From: Paraphoma chrysanthemicola
Lineage: Eukaryota; Ascomycota; Dothideomycetes; Pleosporales; Phaeosphaeriaceae
NCBI GenBank assembly: GCA_020744225.1
Contig: JAGMWG010000005.1
Coordinates: forward strand, 744,001 to 808,000
Length of the DNA stretch: 64,000 nt
Reading direction: 5' to 3'
A model generated the notes under the pieces. That model had not been told where the DNA came from. It did not search any database and saw nothing but the letters and a program-made list of their open reading frames with translations. This document shows positions 11,406-20,885 of this stretch, piece by piece. A program made the translations under genes and the position numbers. The number at the start of each line of letters is the position of its first letter. The stretch's first letter is position 1.

Positions 11406-12430
11406 CTATTTCTTCTCTTTTGGTAAATCCTCCGTTACTACTCCGAGCCCTTGGTTTGTTTGCTTCGCTAGATCTGTGGAGAATTCGGACTGTAGGGGTC
11501 TGGGCGAAATCTGTGGTGATGCGAGCTCAGCTGGTACCGAACTTGCACCAGCTGGCAACTCTGAGAATCTGTGAGGATTGCTCGATGATGACGACTCGGC
11601 TGGGAGTTCTGAGTAACGATGTGTGACAGGCGACGGATTTTCGGCGGGTAGTTCTTGTGGCCCGTCGTCCTGATGGCGGTACTCTTGATATGGCTGGTGA
11701 TAAGGATGGCCTTTAGACGGTGACACGTTCTGATAGAAGTTTGGATTCGGAGAAGAGTAAGTTGGTGGTGCTGCTGGCCCAGTTAGTGATGAGATCTCTT
11801 AAGCTCGGGAAAACGTACGTGATTGACCGCCATATTGGGCCGAGAGGTGCTCTTCTGGTCGCTCTTTCATCATTGGAGTTGAAGCGGTGGCTCCTTGCTC
11901 GATGTTATGCTGATTGCGCTTCTTCTTGCGACAGAAGAAGAATATAAGAATTCCAATGATAATAGCAGCAGCAACACCTCCTCCAACGGCTCCTCCTATG
12001 ACCGCGCCACTGTTGGACTTTTTCGATTCAGAGGAAGGCGCGTATGCGTTGAATTGCTCAGGTCGCTCCATGAAAGCAGGGACCAGATCTCCCTGTGGGC
12101 AAGTCGCCGCTGGTGTAGCAGCACAAGCATTCTGCTTGCAGCAACCCCAGAATGTAGACCCGGCGGTACACGAAAAGAAGTCGCTTGCAGAACCACAGGA
12201 TGCATCGGGGAATGTACCGTACGCGGTGGCGTTGAAAGCAGCTGGTCGAATGTTTCCTTGTGCGCAACCTGTAGAACAGGGGTCGCTTGCACAGCATCCC
12301 ACGAAGCGTGATGTCCCTGATCCACATGCGTACCTTGAATAATCAGCACAATGGCTTCCACTTGATTGAGAATCGTGTAATCTTACCATTTACCGCCCGA
12401 AGGGCAGTTGAGGCCAAAGTTGGTGGCCAT
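11406..12430 (-). CDS. Cys-rich 'GCC..(N/D)PC' single-pass membrane protein, paralogue B
   Basis: Three exons: 12430-12387, 12333-11819 and 11773-11406, giving 308 residues. The second acceptor is a CAGCAG tandem, so 11770 is an alternative exon start that drops one residue. The start MATNFGLNCPSGGKWYACGSG parallels paralogue A (CPSGGQWWACSTG). Two Cys repeats follow: FVGCCASDPC with GCAQGNIRPAAF and FPDASCG, then FWGCCKQNAC with CPQGDLVPAF. Unlike A, almost no Ser/Thr linker separates them from the membrane segment at about 124-149 (AVGGGVAAAIIIGILIFFFC), followed by RKKKR. The cytoplasmic tail has three ELPA copies: QELPAENPSP, SELPAESS and SELPAGAS. Same strand and intron positions as A, which supports tandem duplication. 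Function unknown. Confidence 0.86.
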
Positions 12431-13894
12431 TTCGGTCGTTTACCAATAAATGCCGGGATAACAACGAGATCTATGAGAGCAAAGGGCGAGAGGAATCCCC
12501 AGAATGGAGGAGCGGAATATGGAGATGGAGGCGGAAGTGAAAGGATAAACGAGAGATGTGATCGGAGTCGTCAGCACAACGCACAACAATCAATAGATCA
12601 GCGGGTCAAAGAAAGGCACAGCGAACTACTTGAGAGATCAGAATGGACTGACAAGCCTTACGTATGGGCCCAGTCGAGGCGTTGCCGGGTACGGGTCGGT
12701 GAATGGAGATTGGTGGCTGGCCCAGCCTTGTGCAGCCGTTCAAGGCAGGGGTCAGCGCGCTCATGATGGCATAGCTCCTCCTCACCCTATCCTACCTGAG
12801 CATAATGTTTGCTGTAATTTTGGAACTTAAAAAAGCTTATCTGCACTGTTGTGAGCACGATGGATTTCTGCTCCTCTGGGCTACTACTTCGAGGCTAGCG
12901 TAGGATTACGCCTGGTGGAGAACGTGCGAAAACGGTCGAGCTGGTGACGAAGAGCGGTCAAAGCGACCCGTAAAGGAGCCTCAGGCCACCACCAAGGAAC
13001 GCCTCATATTTGGTCAACAAAGAGGTCGCAGCAAAGACAAGAAAGGCCGATGACGCTGCTGATCTTCGGGGCTGACGTTGGGACTCTGAAATGTCTTTCG
13101 TTCCTGCTCACCTCTTCCGCAGATCCATCGATACAACATGAAGTGCTGCGCAGCACAGCCTTCCTGAGTATCCAGTTATGGTTGCTTCGCATAAATCCGG
13201 CGGTTCACCTACGGAGTACTGAGTCGGGTCGGATCTTGTCCCGCAGGAATGCTAATCTCGCGTATCAACTGATGAGATGAGCACAGGTACTTGTATAACA
13301 GCCTACCTTGACCTTCTGAGATCAAAGTCTCAGGGTGATCACATGTTCGACGAGCTGTGCTGCATGCTTCATGTCGATGTGTAGAACATGTTTGAGAGAG
13401 AACCATCTCGTTGGCAGACTCGCCACGGAAGGTTTCAGGTGAGAAATAGCACAGGAACTGTGGCAGGCGAAATCTCCTTGATCGCTTGGCAATTGCGGCG
13501 CAGTTGTTGGAATCTTAGGCCCGTGTTGCTTTGCTGACCCGAAGGAAGTGCGGCTGTCCCAGGCTTGCTATGTACCTGGTGGCTGGGCTTCACGAGTCGG
13601 ATTGCGATTGCGTAAGCTTTGTAACGAGTCGCTGCACAATATTAAGAATGATAGGCTCAAGAATGGCACGGTGGTGGTAAAGTATGAGGTTAGGCTTTGG
13701 GTGTCTACGCCATGATGTCACGCGTAAATCTGGTCGGTATCACGTGCAACCATTCCCGATCAAGCCCCTCATATACACTTGCTCCACGAACAGCAAGCAG
13801 CGCTAAGGCGCCACCTACATTGTCGCATCAGCTTGTGCATGATGACTGAGCTTACTGTAATAACACTTGGACACGTCGGCCTGAAACCCAGTCC
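12431..13894. other. Intergenic, 1.46 kb
   Basis: It lies between divergent genes: the 5' flank of paralogue B (purine-rich, 12440-12640) and that of the phosphoesterase gene. I see no coding exon, RNA gene or mobile element. ATATACA at about 13771 could be a TATA-like element upstream of 13895. Confidence 0.5.
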
Positions 13895-15127
13895 ATGATG
13901 GCAATTCCATCTAGCTTAGCGCGAGATATATCGCCACCACGACCTCTGAAGAGAAGGAAGACATCAAGTGCTTCCTCGCCAAACATTACACCAGAACCAA
14001 TATTAAGTGTCGAACCTACCCTGGCGGCTGTAGAAGCTGGTAAAGCCAAGATCGACGACCATCTCGCCTACTTCAAGAACCACCTCTCCAAAGCGTCTCG
14101 AGAAACGACAGAAGGTGTCGCCCGCCTTTCCATCGACGAATTTGCTGCGTTATATCACAACAACCAGCATCAATATGGCCACCACTTTGTCATACATCAA
14201 CACAACCATCCAAAAGCCGGCGTGCACTATGACTTGCGCCTGCAGTTTTCAGAATCAAGCAGCATGTCCTTCGCCGTACCGAAAGGATTGCCCGGAAATC
14301 CTGACTCACGAAGTATTGGACGCATGGCCATCGAGACCAGGGTTCATAACTATTGGAACCACTTGATTGAATCTGCATCTGACAAGACGGGAAGCTTGTT
14401 GATCTGGGATACTGGAACGTATGAAGTGCTTCCTCGAAAACATGAGAAAAGAAATAAGAAGGGTATGCCAAGTCCACAAACAACGGACGAGGAGGACAGC
14501 GAGTCAGATCCAGGAGATGAAGACGCAAGAACAGCGATCAGGACTCCAAGTGATGAGAAGCACGAAAACGAAAAGCTCGTTGAAGCTTTCAAAAGTCGGT
14601 ACATACGCTTGCGTTTGCATGGGACCCGCTTACCGCACGGATATACCATCATTCTCCGCCTTCCTTCCAACGAAATAATCAAACGTCCAACGGCTCGTCG
14701 AAAACGTAGACAGAAGCCAAGTGTCACGCGGCAACGAAGTTCTGTAGACTCGGACAATGACTCGATTGATGAGGTAATCCAGGAAGAAGAGGTAAATGAC
14801 GACTTGGACACCGATACAGACGAAGACACGCAGACACGCGCTACAAATGCATATCCAGGGTCGACGAATGATATCGGGTCTGTACATCAGCGACACTGGT
14901 TCATGCAGCTTGATCGGCATAATAGCGGGTTCGTATTGGATCGTGCAGATGGTGGGAAGGGCAGGTGGATTCAAGGCAAAGATGGGAACGGGTTTGCTGC
15001 CTTCCTTGTGCGCGGCCGGGATCATGAGAGGAGCGTTGTTACAGGGCGATTAGCCCGGGACGTTGAAAGCGATGAGGGCGTCGAGGGATTTGTTGGAAGA
15101 GGAGGGTGGATTGGGATCGAGCATTGA
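13895..15127 (+). CDS. LigD-type DNA 3'-phosphoesterase domain protein (stand-alone)
   Basis: A single exon of 410 residues. The domain is the 3'-phosphoesterase (PE) module otherwise fused to bacterial DNA ligase D, which trims 3'-phosphates and ribonucleotides from DNA ends. Visible marks: HHFVIHQHNHPKAGVHYDLRL (the HxxxxxxHYDLR metal/substrate core), SFAVPKGLPGNP, the second-shell MAIETRVHNYW (HxxY), LLIWDTGTYEVL, then a long acidic insertion (about residues 185-220), RLRLHGTRLPHGYTIILRL, and a second Asp/Glu-rich insertion with basic KR patches (about 265-320). The domain resumes at HWFMQLDR. The N-terminal PRPLKRRKT could be a nuclear localisation signal. A role in DNA end processing is family-based inference. 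It converges, 131 bp apart, with a dUTPase-like gene. Confidence 0.88.
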   Translation: MMAIPSSLARDISPPRPLKRRKTSSASSPNITPEPILSVEPTLAAVEAGKAKIDDHLAYFKNHLSKASRETTEGVARLSIDEFAALYHNNQHQYGHHFVIHQHNHPKAGVHYDLRLQFSESSSMSFAVPKGLPGNPDSRSIGRMAIETRVHNYWNHLIESASDKTGSLLIWDTGTYEVLPRKHEKRNKKGMPSPQTTDEEDSESDPGDEDARTAIRTPSDEKHENEKLVEAFKSRYIRLRLHGTRLPHGYTIILRLPSNEIIKRPTARRKRRQKPSVTRQRSSVDSDNDSIDEVIQEEEVNDDLDTDTDEDTQTRATNAYPGSTNDIGSVHQRHWFMQLDRHNSGFVLDRADGGKGRWIQGKDGNGFAAFLVRGRDHERSVVTGRLARDVESDEGVEGFVGRGGWIGIEH

Positions 15128-15258
15128 TTATAGTACTTCTAACACTGATATGGCAGCAATGTCGAGGGCGAGAGCCAACGCGAGGGCAACATCCAGGCCG
15201 ATGTCGATGCGCAAGAGGTAGGCTCTTTAGTGCCTCCTCATAATCGAAGCCAATTTCT

Positions 15259-15852
15259 TCAACCAAAAGGTTGGCCTTGATATCCACCGCTGTAACCTTC
15301 TACGGACTCGGTCATCTGATGGAAGACCATTTGTGCCAGCTTTGCGTCTCTGATCAGCCGTAATCCATGAGGATTAACTACCTGAAGCATCGCGCCGATA
15401 GGACCTTTGTATCCACTATCCATAACACCTGCGTGTACAAGTGCTCCAGAGCGGAACAATGAGCTACGCACTAAGATCTGGCCCATAAGATCGAGAGGCA
15501 TATCGACAAGCTCGTTGAATTCAACGAGGTAGGAACCACAGGATAAATCGAGAAACTCGCTGGGGCCCTTGTGACCTGATTCAGATGTTTGCTGGCCGTC
15601 AGCAGCGGCGCGGATCATGTTGGAATCTGTTTGGAACGGTATTTGGGTCGTTCGTGCTGTTTTTCGTTGTTTGTTGTCAAAATCGATGGTGCCGGGCGAT
15701 GACCATGTCAATATACGCTTAAGTGTAAGGTCGACGCCGCATGGTTGAGTTTGATGCTCGGCCGAGAGCAGTTGCGTGATGACTTTGCGCGATAGCGCGA
15801 CACGTCCAGGAATAATCATCGAGCAGATCATCAGCAAGGAAGCGTTAAACAT
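15259..15852 (-). CDS. dUTPase / dCTP deaminase-like protein (DCD-DUT family)
   Basis: 197 residues from the first in-frame ATG (15852); ATGs at 15831 and 15819 (MIIPGRVALSRK) are alternative starts. The start region resembles archaeal/bacterial DCD proteins (TQPCGVDLTLKRIL). Trimer motifs: RSSLFRSGALVHAGVMDSGY combines motif 2 (RSSL) with the motif 3 Asp and Tyr (GVMDSGYKG), and AQMVFHQM is motif 4; it ends YSGGYQGQPFG. The Glu that activates water in dCTP deaminases (TLE in the strand after GxG) is replaced by Gln in AMLQVVN. A dUTP-hydrolysing or purely binding role is therefore more likely than deamination. This is not the canonical fungal dUTPase, which would end with a Phe-containing P-loop-like motif 5. 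Cytosolic or nuclear location expected. Confidence 0.8.
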   Translation of the reverse strand: MFNASLLMICSMIIPGRVALSRKVITQLLSAEHQTQPCGVDLTLKRILTWSSPGTIDFDNKQRKTARTTQIPFQTDSNMIRAAADGQQTSESGHKGPSEFLDLSCGSYLVEFNELVDMPLDLMGQILVRSSLFRSGALVHAGVMDSGYKGPIGAMLQVVNPHGLRLIRDAKLAQMVFHQMTESVEGYSGGYQGQPFG

Positions 15853-16139
15853 GACATTGAGACAACATACTGTGGATTTAAGGGCAGATGATCGAGCACT
15901 CGACAATGGTTGAGGCTGGCTGATGACGAAAGTGAATTAGGGCGTGATGATTGCGTTGTGCGTGTATGGGTGTTTGGCACTAGTCGGGATCGTAGACTGA
16001 TTCAGTCAGAAGTACCCGACAACTTTCTCAATGTATGGGATGCTCCTGCGCGAAGGGATGGACATCATTATACAACTAGTGATAAGAAAGAGTACCATGT
16101 AAAGACAAATAGCACATTCAAACAACCAGCTACGAAGTT

Positions 16140-17954
16140 CTAGACAGCAAAATTCGCACCACTCCTCGTCGTACCCCTCTTCACTCCCTCATCAACTTTT
16201 ATAATTCCCTTACCCTTGCCAATCCTGCGCTCGTATTCCTCCGCCGTCACAATCTCCTCTGTTGTCTTCGGCGCACGCTTCTTTCTCGCTTGCTTTCCCA
16301 CGACAGCAGCTTTGCTACCACCCGCGGTAGCAGGGCGAACCGGTCGCTTAACAGGCGAAGCAGAGTCGTTCGGATCCTCGCTGTCCCCCTGAAGAGCAAT
16401 CGGTGCTTCCACGAAGCCGACCGTCTTTGCTGGTGTGGTCTTCTGGCGCTTGGCATCGCGGAGGGTCTTTTTTATGGACGATTTTGGGGTCGTGTAGGGC
16501 TGCGAGCCGGCGCTCGGCTTGCGCTTGCCTAGGTTGGTTTCGACGGGGGTGCTGGGAACGGGGTCAATATCTGCTTTCTGGACAATCTTGCGCGGGCGGC
16601 CGCGACCACGCTTTGGGATCTCGACATGTGTCATGGTGCGCACGGGTGAAGGCTTCTTGGTTGGGATGCCATGCTCTGCATCCGCAGCAGTCTGTGCGCC
16701 GCTAGATTGTCGGACTTTCTTTTCGAAAGCTCGGATTGCTGCGCCGGCGCGCTTCGGAGTTGGTGTTGCGCGAGACTTGGATGAAGAGCCTAGGTGGGCG
16801 AGTGGCGATGAAGGGATTGCACGGGGGCCTGAAGCATTGTCAGTCTCATACAGGCAGTCTCCGATAAAATTGGGAGAGTCGCAGCGAGAGGGTACCGTAC
16901 CAGTGCTGTTAGTGTTTATGACGCGGGGCTTGGTGGGCGTAGTTGCCAGAGCCTGGCGGAGTTGGGTGGGAGACACCACGTTTGGGGGCGCTGGTGTTTC
17001 GTTAGCCATGAGCACATGTTCATAACTAGCAACATCGCTACCTTGCTTGTCAACTGTGAACTTCTCGAGCACAGCACGTGGACAGTATTTCCCGCTTCCA
17101 TCATTGCTTGTGCCTCCTTTGTTGAAGGCATCCACAACACTGTCCAGTCGTATCGCAGTTCCGTGCTGGCTGACCATTTTCTGAACATCCTTGCTCACTG
17201 CAGGATGTCGAAACCGGGAACCAGACTCATACTGGAGCAGATTGAAGTATCGCTGGAGTTGCGGATGGTCGAACGGGACATCGGTCCCCACAACTCTGCT
17301 GTCATTAGAGCGAGAAAGATCATAGTCAATTTTGAGGCTCTCCCAGTGAGCCATCAAATGCGTTTCCGGGAATGGAAGTATCGCTGGGTAATCCTTGTGC
17401 CAATTTTCTGGATTGTTGTTCGGTCCTCCGTACTTGAACACGCGGTCCCTCTGCACATTGTCAGATCCAGGACGCCTTGAAGCGAGAGGGCGAGGAGCTG
17501 ATGCAGCTCGGGTAGACGCTGGTGTTGGCGATGGCGAAGAATCACTAGCTCGATATAGGGCTTCTTCGGCAGCTGTCGGCGTGTAGTACTCTGGCACATC
17601 TTCATTGCTTTCTGATTGGGGAGTCGCCTCATGTGCAGCACTATCGAAGTCTTGCTGCAAATCTAAAACCATGGCGCGCACCCTTTGGTAGAGTTTGGTG
17701 TCAAACGCGCTCCCTTGTTCGCGAAGCGGTCCGAGAAGAGCATCATTGATGCGGTTCACACGACTGATGAAAGTCGAAGGGGAGTCTTCTCCGCCTTCTG
17801 AATCCAGGTAATTCAGCGCTTGGGCTAGCCGGCGGTTGTTGAGGTCCGCCTGGCTCAAGTTTTCCAAGCCTGTAGAGTTCATTTCCTCAAGATCCGAGCT
17901 CTCGATCATTCCTGAAGTGTATGCGAGTGTCGTGGGAATAGCTTCAGATACCAT
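16140..17954 (-). CDS. AT-hook, low-complexity nuclear protein (function unknown)
   Basis: An uninterrupted 604-codon reading frame from ATG 17954, but it very probably contains two introns whose lengths are multiples of three: 16991-17041 (51 nt; GTAGCG, branch GCTAAC, CAG) and 16829-16900 (72 nt; GTACGG, branch CTGAC, CAG). Spliced, the product is 563 residues. The first third is acidic and helical; a conserved-looking core has VFKYGGPNNNPENWHKDYP and HLMAHWESLKIDYDLSRS. The C-terminal half is Lys/Arg/Pro/Ser-rich with an AT-hook, KRGRGRPRKI (nt about 16586-16615), and several basic clusters. The AT-hook implies minor-groove binding in chromatin. No other domain is recognised. It is divergent from THO1 across 0.9 kb. 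Confidence 0.8.
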   Translation of the reverse strand: MVSEAIPTTLAYTSGMIESSDLEEMNSTGLENLSQADLNNRRLAQALNYLDSEGGEDSPSTFISRVNRINDALLGPLREQGSAFDTKLYQRVRAMVLDLQQDFDSAAHEATPQSESNEDVPEYYTPTAAEEALYRASDSSPSPTPASTRAASAPRPLASRRPGSDNVQRDRVFKYGGPNNNPENWHKDYPAILPFPETHLMAHWESLKIDYDLSRSNDSRVVGTDVPFDHPQLQRYFNLLQYESGSRFRHPAVSKDVQKMVSQHGTAIRLDSVVDAFNKGGTSNDGSGKYCPRAVLEKFTVDKQGSDVASYEHVLMANETPAPPNVVSPTQLRQALATTPTKPRVINTNSTGTVPSRCDSPNFIGDCLYETDNASGPRAIPSSPLAHLGSSSKSRATPTPKRAGAAIRAFEKKVRQSSGAQTAADAEHGIPTKKPSPVRTMTHVEIPKRGRGRPRKIVQKADIDPVPSTPVETNLGKRKPSAGSQPYTTPKSSIKKTLRDAKRQKTTPAKTVGFVEAPIALQGDSEDPNDSASPVKRPVRPATAGGSKAAVVGKQARKKRAPKTTEEIVTAEEYERRIGKGKGIIKVDEGVKRGTTRSGANFAV

Positions 17955-18859
17955 TCTTTGTTGTCAGTATTTTGAGGATTCTATAGTGAGCAGGCTCAAG
18001 ACCGAGTTAGCAATCGTTGCTGAGGCAGAAGGTCAAACACACCTTCAATGTTATGCAGCGGCTATAGATGGGCATATAGACCAGCAAGTATGTGATAAAA
18101 AGATTGATCTTGTTCAGATACCACACAAATGTTGATAGGAAAGCTGTAGAAAGACGTCTTTGTTAAGCACAATGACAAAGACAAGGGAAGCGAGCAGGTA
18201 TGTGGCTTGCCGCAAGCAGATATCCCCTTTTGGATGTTTGACACCATGTGTCGAGCCTCATTTTCTTTGTGCGCGTCGAGAAGGGACAAAATAGTCTAAA
18301 TATCTGGTTGGGATGCGAACAATTGGCTTTGTGTCGATGCTGTGTACAGTTTCCCAGTGCAAGGGAGATGGCGCGCCATTAGTACAGGTAGATCGAGTCG
18401 CTCTACCGTTGAAAGCATCATAAGATGGTGAAGGAGCATATCTACAACTTGAACAAACTCGGCTCAGTCCGAGTGCATCCAGGTGTAATTGGCGTTTATT
18501 GAATGTGCCAGCTTGAGGCGATGATGATGCAGGTGCCCAGGTGGTCGAGGTGATGGCGATGAGGCTAAGATGAAAATAGACTAGCGGCCTTGGCTGAGGT
18601 AAGTGCTCCAAGCTCCCCCATCGCGCTTTCTTCGAACTTCGCTATTGTCCCGGTCGCAGCAGCACTCACAGCCATCAACTTTCGCTCCTGCGCGCAACTT
18701 GCTGACTCATTCTCTCAACTAGATCGCGCCTGCCTCGACATTGACGAGCCCGCAAATCTAGCCGAGCACCATTCGTGCCGTTAGTCGCGCGTCTCCTATT
18801 CGCGTCGCATCCATCAACACCACATCCAGCCGCGTCGCCAGTCGCTCCACAGCGCCAAG
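17955..18859. other. Divergent intergenic region, AT-hook gene / THO1
   Basis: It should carry both promoters. A - strand open stretch (18258-18611) contains a hydrophobic segment followed by Cys residues but has no ATG in frame, so it is not called. 18640-18859 is C-rich and is probably the THO1 5' leader. Confidence 0.5.
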
Positions 18860-19765
18860 ATGCCAGACTACGCAAAGATGAAGAATGCCGACCTTGAGGC
18901 GCTTCTCAAGGAACGCGGCCTGCCCACCGGCGGCAAGAAGGCAGACATGGTCGACCGACTCACCAAGGACGACGAGGCCAAGGCCGCGCCAGCTACAACC
19001 AAGGCTGCCGTCAACGCGGAAGACGAAATCGACTGGGACGATGAAGGCGACGACACTGCCGCACCCGCAGCGAAAGCCGACGCGCCGGTGACGTCAAACG
19101 AGGAGACCGTTGAGAAGGCCGGAGGTGAAGGCCAGGCTGCCAACCCCCAAGCTGTGCCCAACCAGGTCGCGGACATTGACCCCGCCCAGACCGACGATCT
19201 TACTGTCGATGCTCCCGCTGAAGAGCCCCAGCCTGAGGAGAAGAAGGAGCCAGCACCAGACTACACCAAGGGCCTGGCAGCCACCAATCTCGAGGAAGAG
19301 ATCGAGAGGCGCAAGAAGCGCGCTGAGAAGTTTGGCCTGAAGATTGAGGACGACGAGACTTTGAAGAAGCTTGAGCGCGCGAAGAAGTTTGGAGAGGTCG
19401 GCCCACCTAAAGGTCTCGATGAGGCTCTGCCTGAACGGTCGCGAAAGCGTGGACGAGAGGGCGGTGACGATGCAGGCGACAACAAGCGTCGTGGCGGAGG
19501 CCGAGCGGGTGGACGAGGTGGGCGTGGCGGAGGAAGGGACCGACGCGACAATCGCGACAACCGTGACAATCGCGACACTCGTGACAACCGCGATTCCCGT
19601 GACAACCGTGACAATCGAGACAACCGCGACTCACGAAGCAGGGTGGACAGGGAACCACGCAAAGAGCAGGCCAACTCAAACGGAGGTGGAAGCTGGATGA
19701 GCGAGAAAGACAGGGCAGCTGCTGACGCACGGAAGGCGAAGTGGACCAAGTCCACAGCGTCTTGA
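18860..19765 (+). CDS. THO1: Tho1-like SAP-domain RNA-binding protein
   Basis: A single exon of 301 residues. The N-terminal SAP motif (residues about 2-38: MKNADLEALLKERGLPTGGK, then ADMVDRL) binds nucleic acid. An acidic Ala/Glu/Pro linker follows. The Tho1/MOS11 C-terminal helices are at about 133-190: LEEEIERRKKRAEKFGLKI, then KLERAKKFGEVG. The end is an RGG region (RGGGRAGGRGGRGGGRDRR) and ten Arg-Asp-Asn/Ser/Thr triplets encoded by a 9-bp repeat. In yeast, Tho1 binds nascent transcripts and works with the THO complex and the Sub2 helicase in mRNP assembly and export. The length is larger than yeast Tho1 because of the repeat tail. The high C/G third-base bias suggests strong expression. 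Confidence 0.9.
   Translation: MPDYAKMKNADLEALLKERGLPTGGKKADMVDRLTKDDEAKAAPATTKAAVNAEDEIDWDDEGDDTAAPAAKADAPVTSNEETVEKAGGEGQAANPQAVPNQVADIDPAQTDDLTVDAPAEEPQPEEKKEPAPDYTKGLAATNLEEEIERRKKRAEKFGLKIEDDETLKKLERAKKFGEVGPPKGLDEALPERSRKRGREGGDDAGDNKRRGGGRAGGRGGRGGGRDRRDNRDNRDNRDTRDNRDSRDNRDNRDNRDSRSRVDREPRKEQANSNGGGSWMSEKDRAAADARKAKWTKSTAS
19544..19633 (+). repeat. Ten 9-bp coding repeats (Arg-Asp-Asn) in THO1
   Basis: In-frame tandem units of CGYGACAAY encode RDN, RDN, RDN, RDT, RDN, RDS, RDN, RDN, RDN, RDS. The nucleotide similarity is high enough for copy-number change by slippage without loss of frame. Confidence 0.9.
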
Positions 19766-20885
19766 AGATGCGGTAGGGTCCTGCTTCCATCGAACCACCA
19801 TGAGCGACGAACATTTTGAGACGGCCCTGTCGATCGGCACAAGAAGCGGTTCCAGTGCAAAAGCTCAGGACAGAGCCGGCGAGTCATTTTGTATAACACT
19901 GTTTTCGGGGCGCAACTCCACGCAGCTTTCTAGGCGATGGGCGGTGTTCACTCGGATTCCTCACGAATATACTCTTCAATGTTCATACATCTCGCGAACC
20001 TTCCTGGCTTTCTTGCTCGGTACATGCCATGTGCCACCCGATTTCGCTTCCATATTCTTCTGCGACTTCCAAAAGCACCTGGAGTAACGTTGGAGTACCT
20101 GTGCGAAAGCACACACACGTTGATCGGCGAGAAAGAGGTCGATGCGGTCAGCCATTGTCCCCTCGGGTCCAGGCGTGTCTTCTCAAACCCTAGACCGTCA
20201 TTCCTAATGCGTCGCTAGAGACACTTCTAATTACTACTATTCTGACCAGAGGACATACGCATTCGCGCGCTGCTTCTGTCTCGATCAAATTACGCCGGAA
20301 ATGATACGCACAGCATGTCAACAACTGGGGCGGCCTTGATATAGACTTGCAAGCATGTATTGTGAGCACCAACAGGTGTGGGTCCTTGCTATTTCCCACC
20401 GTGACGCCGTGCTGCTGCCAGACTGTTGCAATCCACTTTGTTGCGGCTGTTCAACTTATCCGAAGTCGCACAACGGAAATATCATAACCACTAAACCCAT
20501 CGTCGTTAGATGCATCAGTAGAGCTGTAAAACCCGACCTCGGCACCACGCTCCCCGCAACGCCACAACCAGGAAAGGCAACGCTGATAAATCGTCATTGA
20601 TGGGAATCCACATACAATGGCACCATATATAACGTTATGGAATCCCCAATGCTCCCAATGCATGAGTGTGTTGCCTGCTCGCATAGTCTGCCAAGCGACG
20701 CGCATCTGAAATTTCGTTACCAGCGCTCTGTACAGTTGACACGACTGCAAAGCGGAATTCGAGACCTGGCCGCGGAGAATCTAGCCCTGTCGGAATAGAA
20801 GCCGCACTGACTCGATGGTCTCTAATTCCGAAAGTTGATCCTATTTGACTTTGGCTGCGCCCAATTGCGGACTTCAGCTGCTCAG
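19766..20885. other. Intergenic, 1.1 kb
   Basis: THO1 3' flank and transporter promoter. The open stretch 19800-20087 (+) follows the THO1 stop closely and looks like untranslated region. ATATATAA at about 20625-20632 is a TATA-like sequence 255 bp before the transporter ATG. Nothing else was recognised. Confidence 0.45.

Noticed and set aside
18258..18611. Minus-strand open stretch with a hydrophobic segment and Cys residues, resembling a secreted protein
   Set aside because: It has no ATG in frame and no supporting upstream exon; it lies in the promoter region between two divergent genes.
19800..20087. Plus-strand frame starting MSDEHFETALSIG after THO1
   Set aside because: It begins 35 bp after the THO1 stop, has no family resemblance and reads like 3' untranslated sequence.
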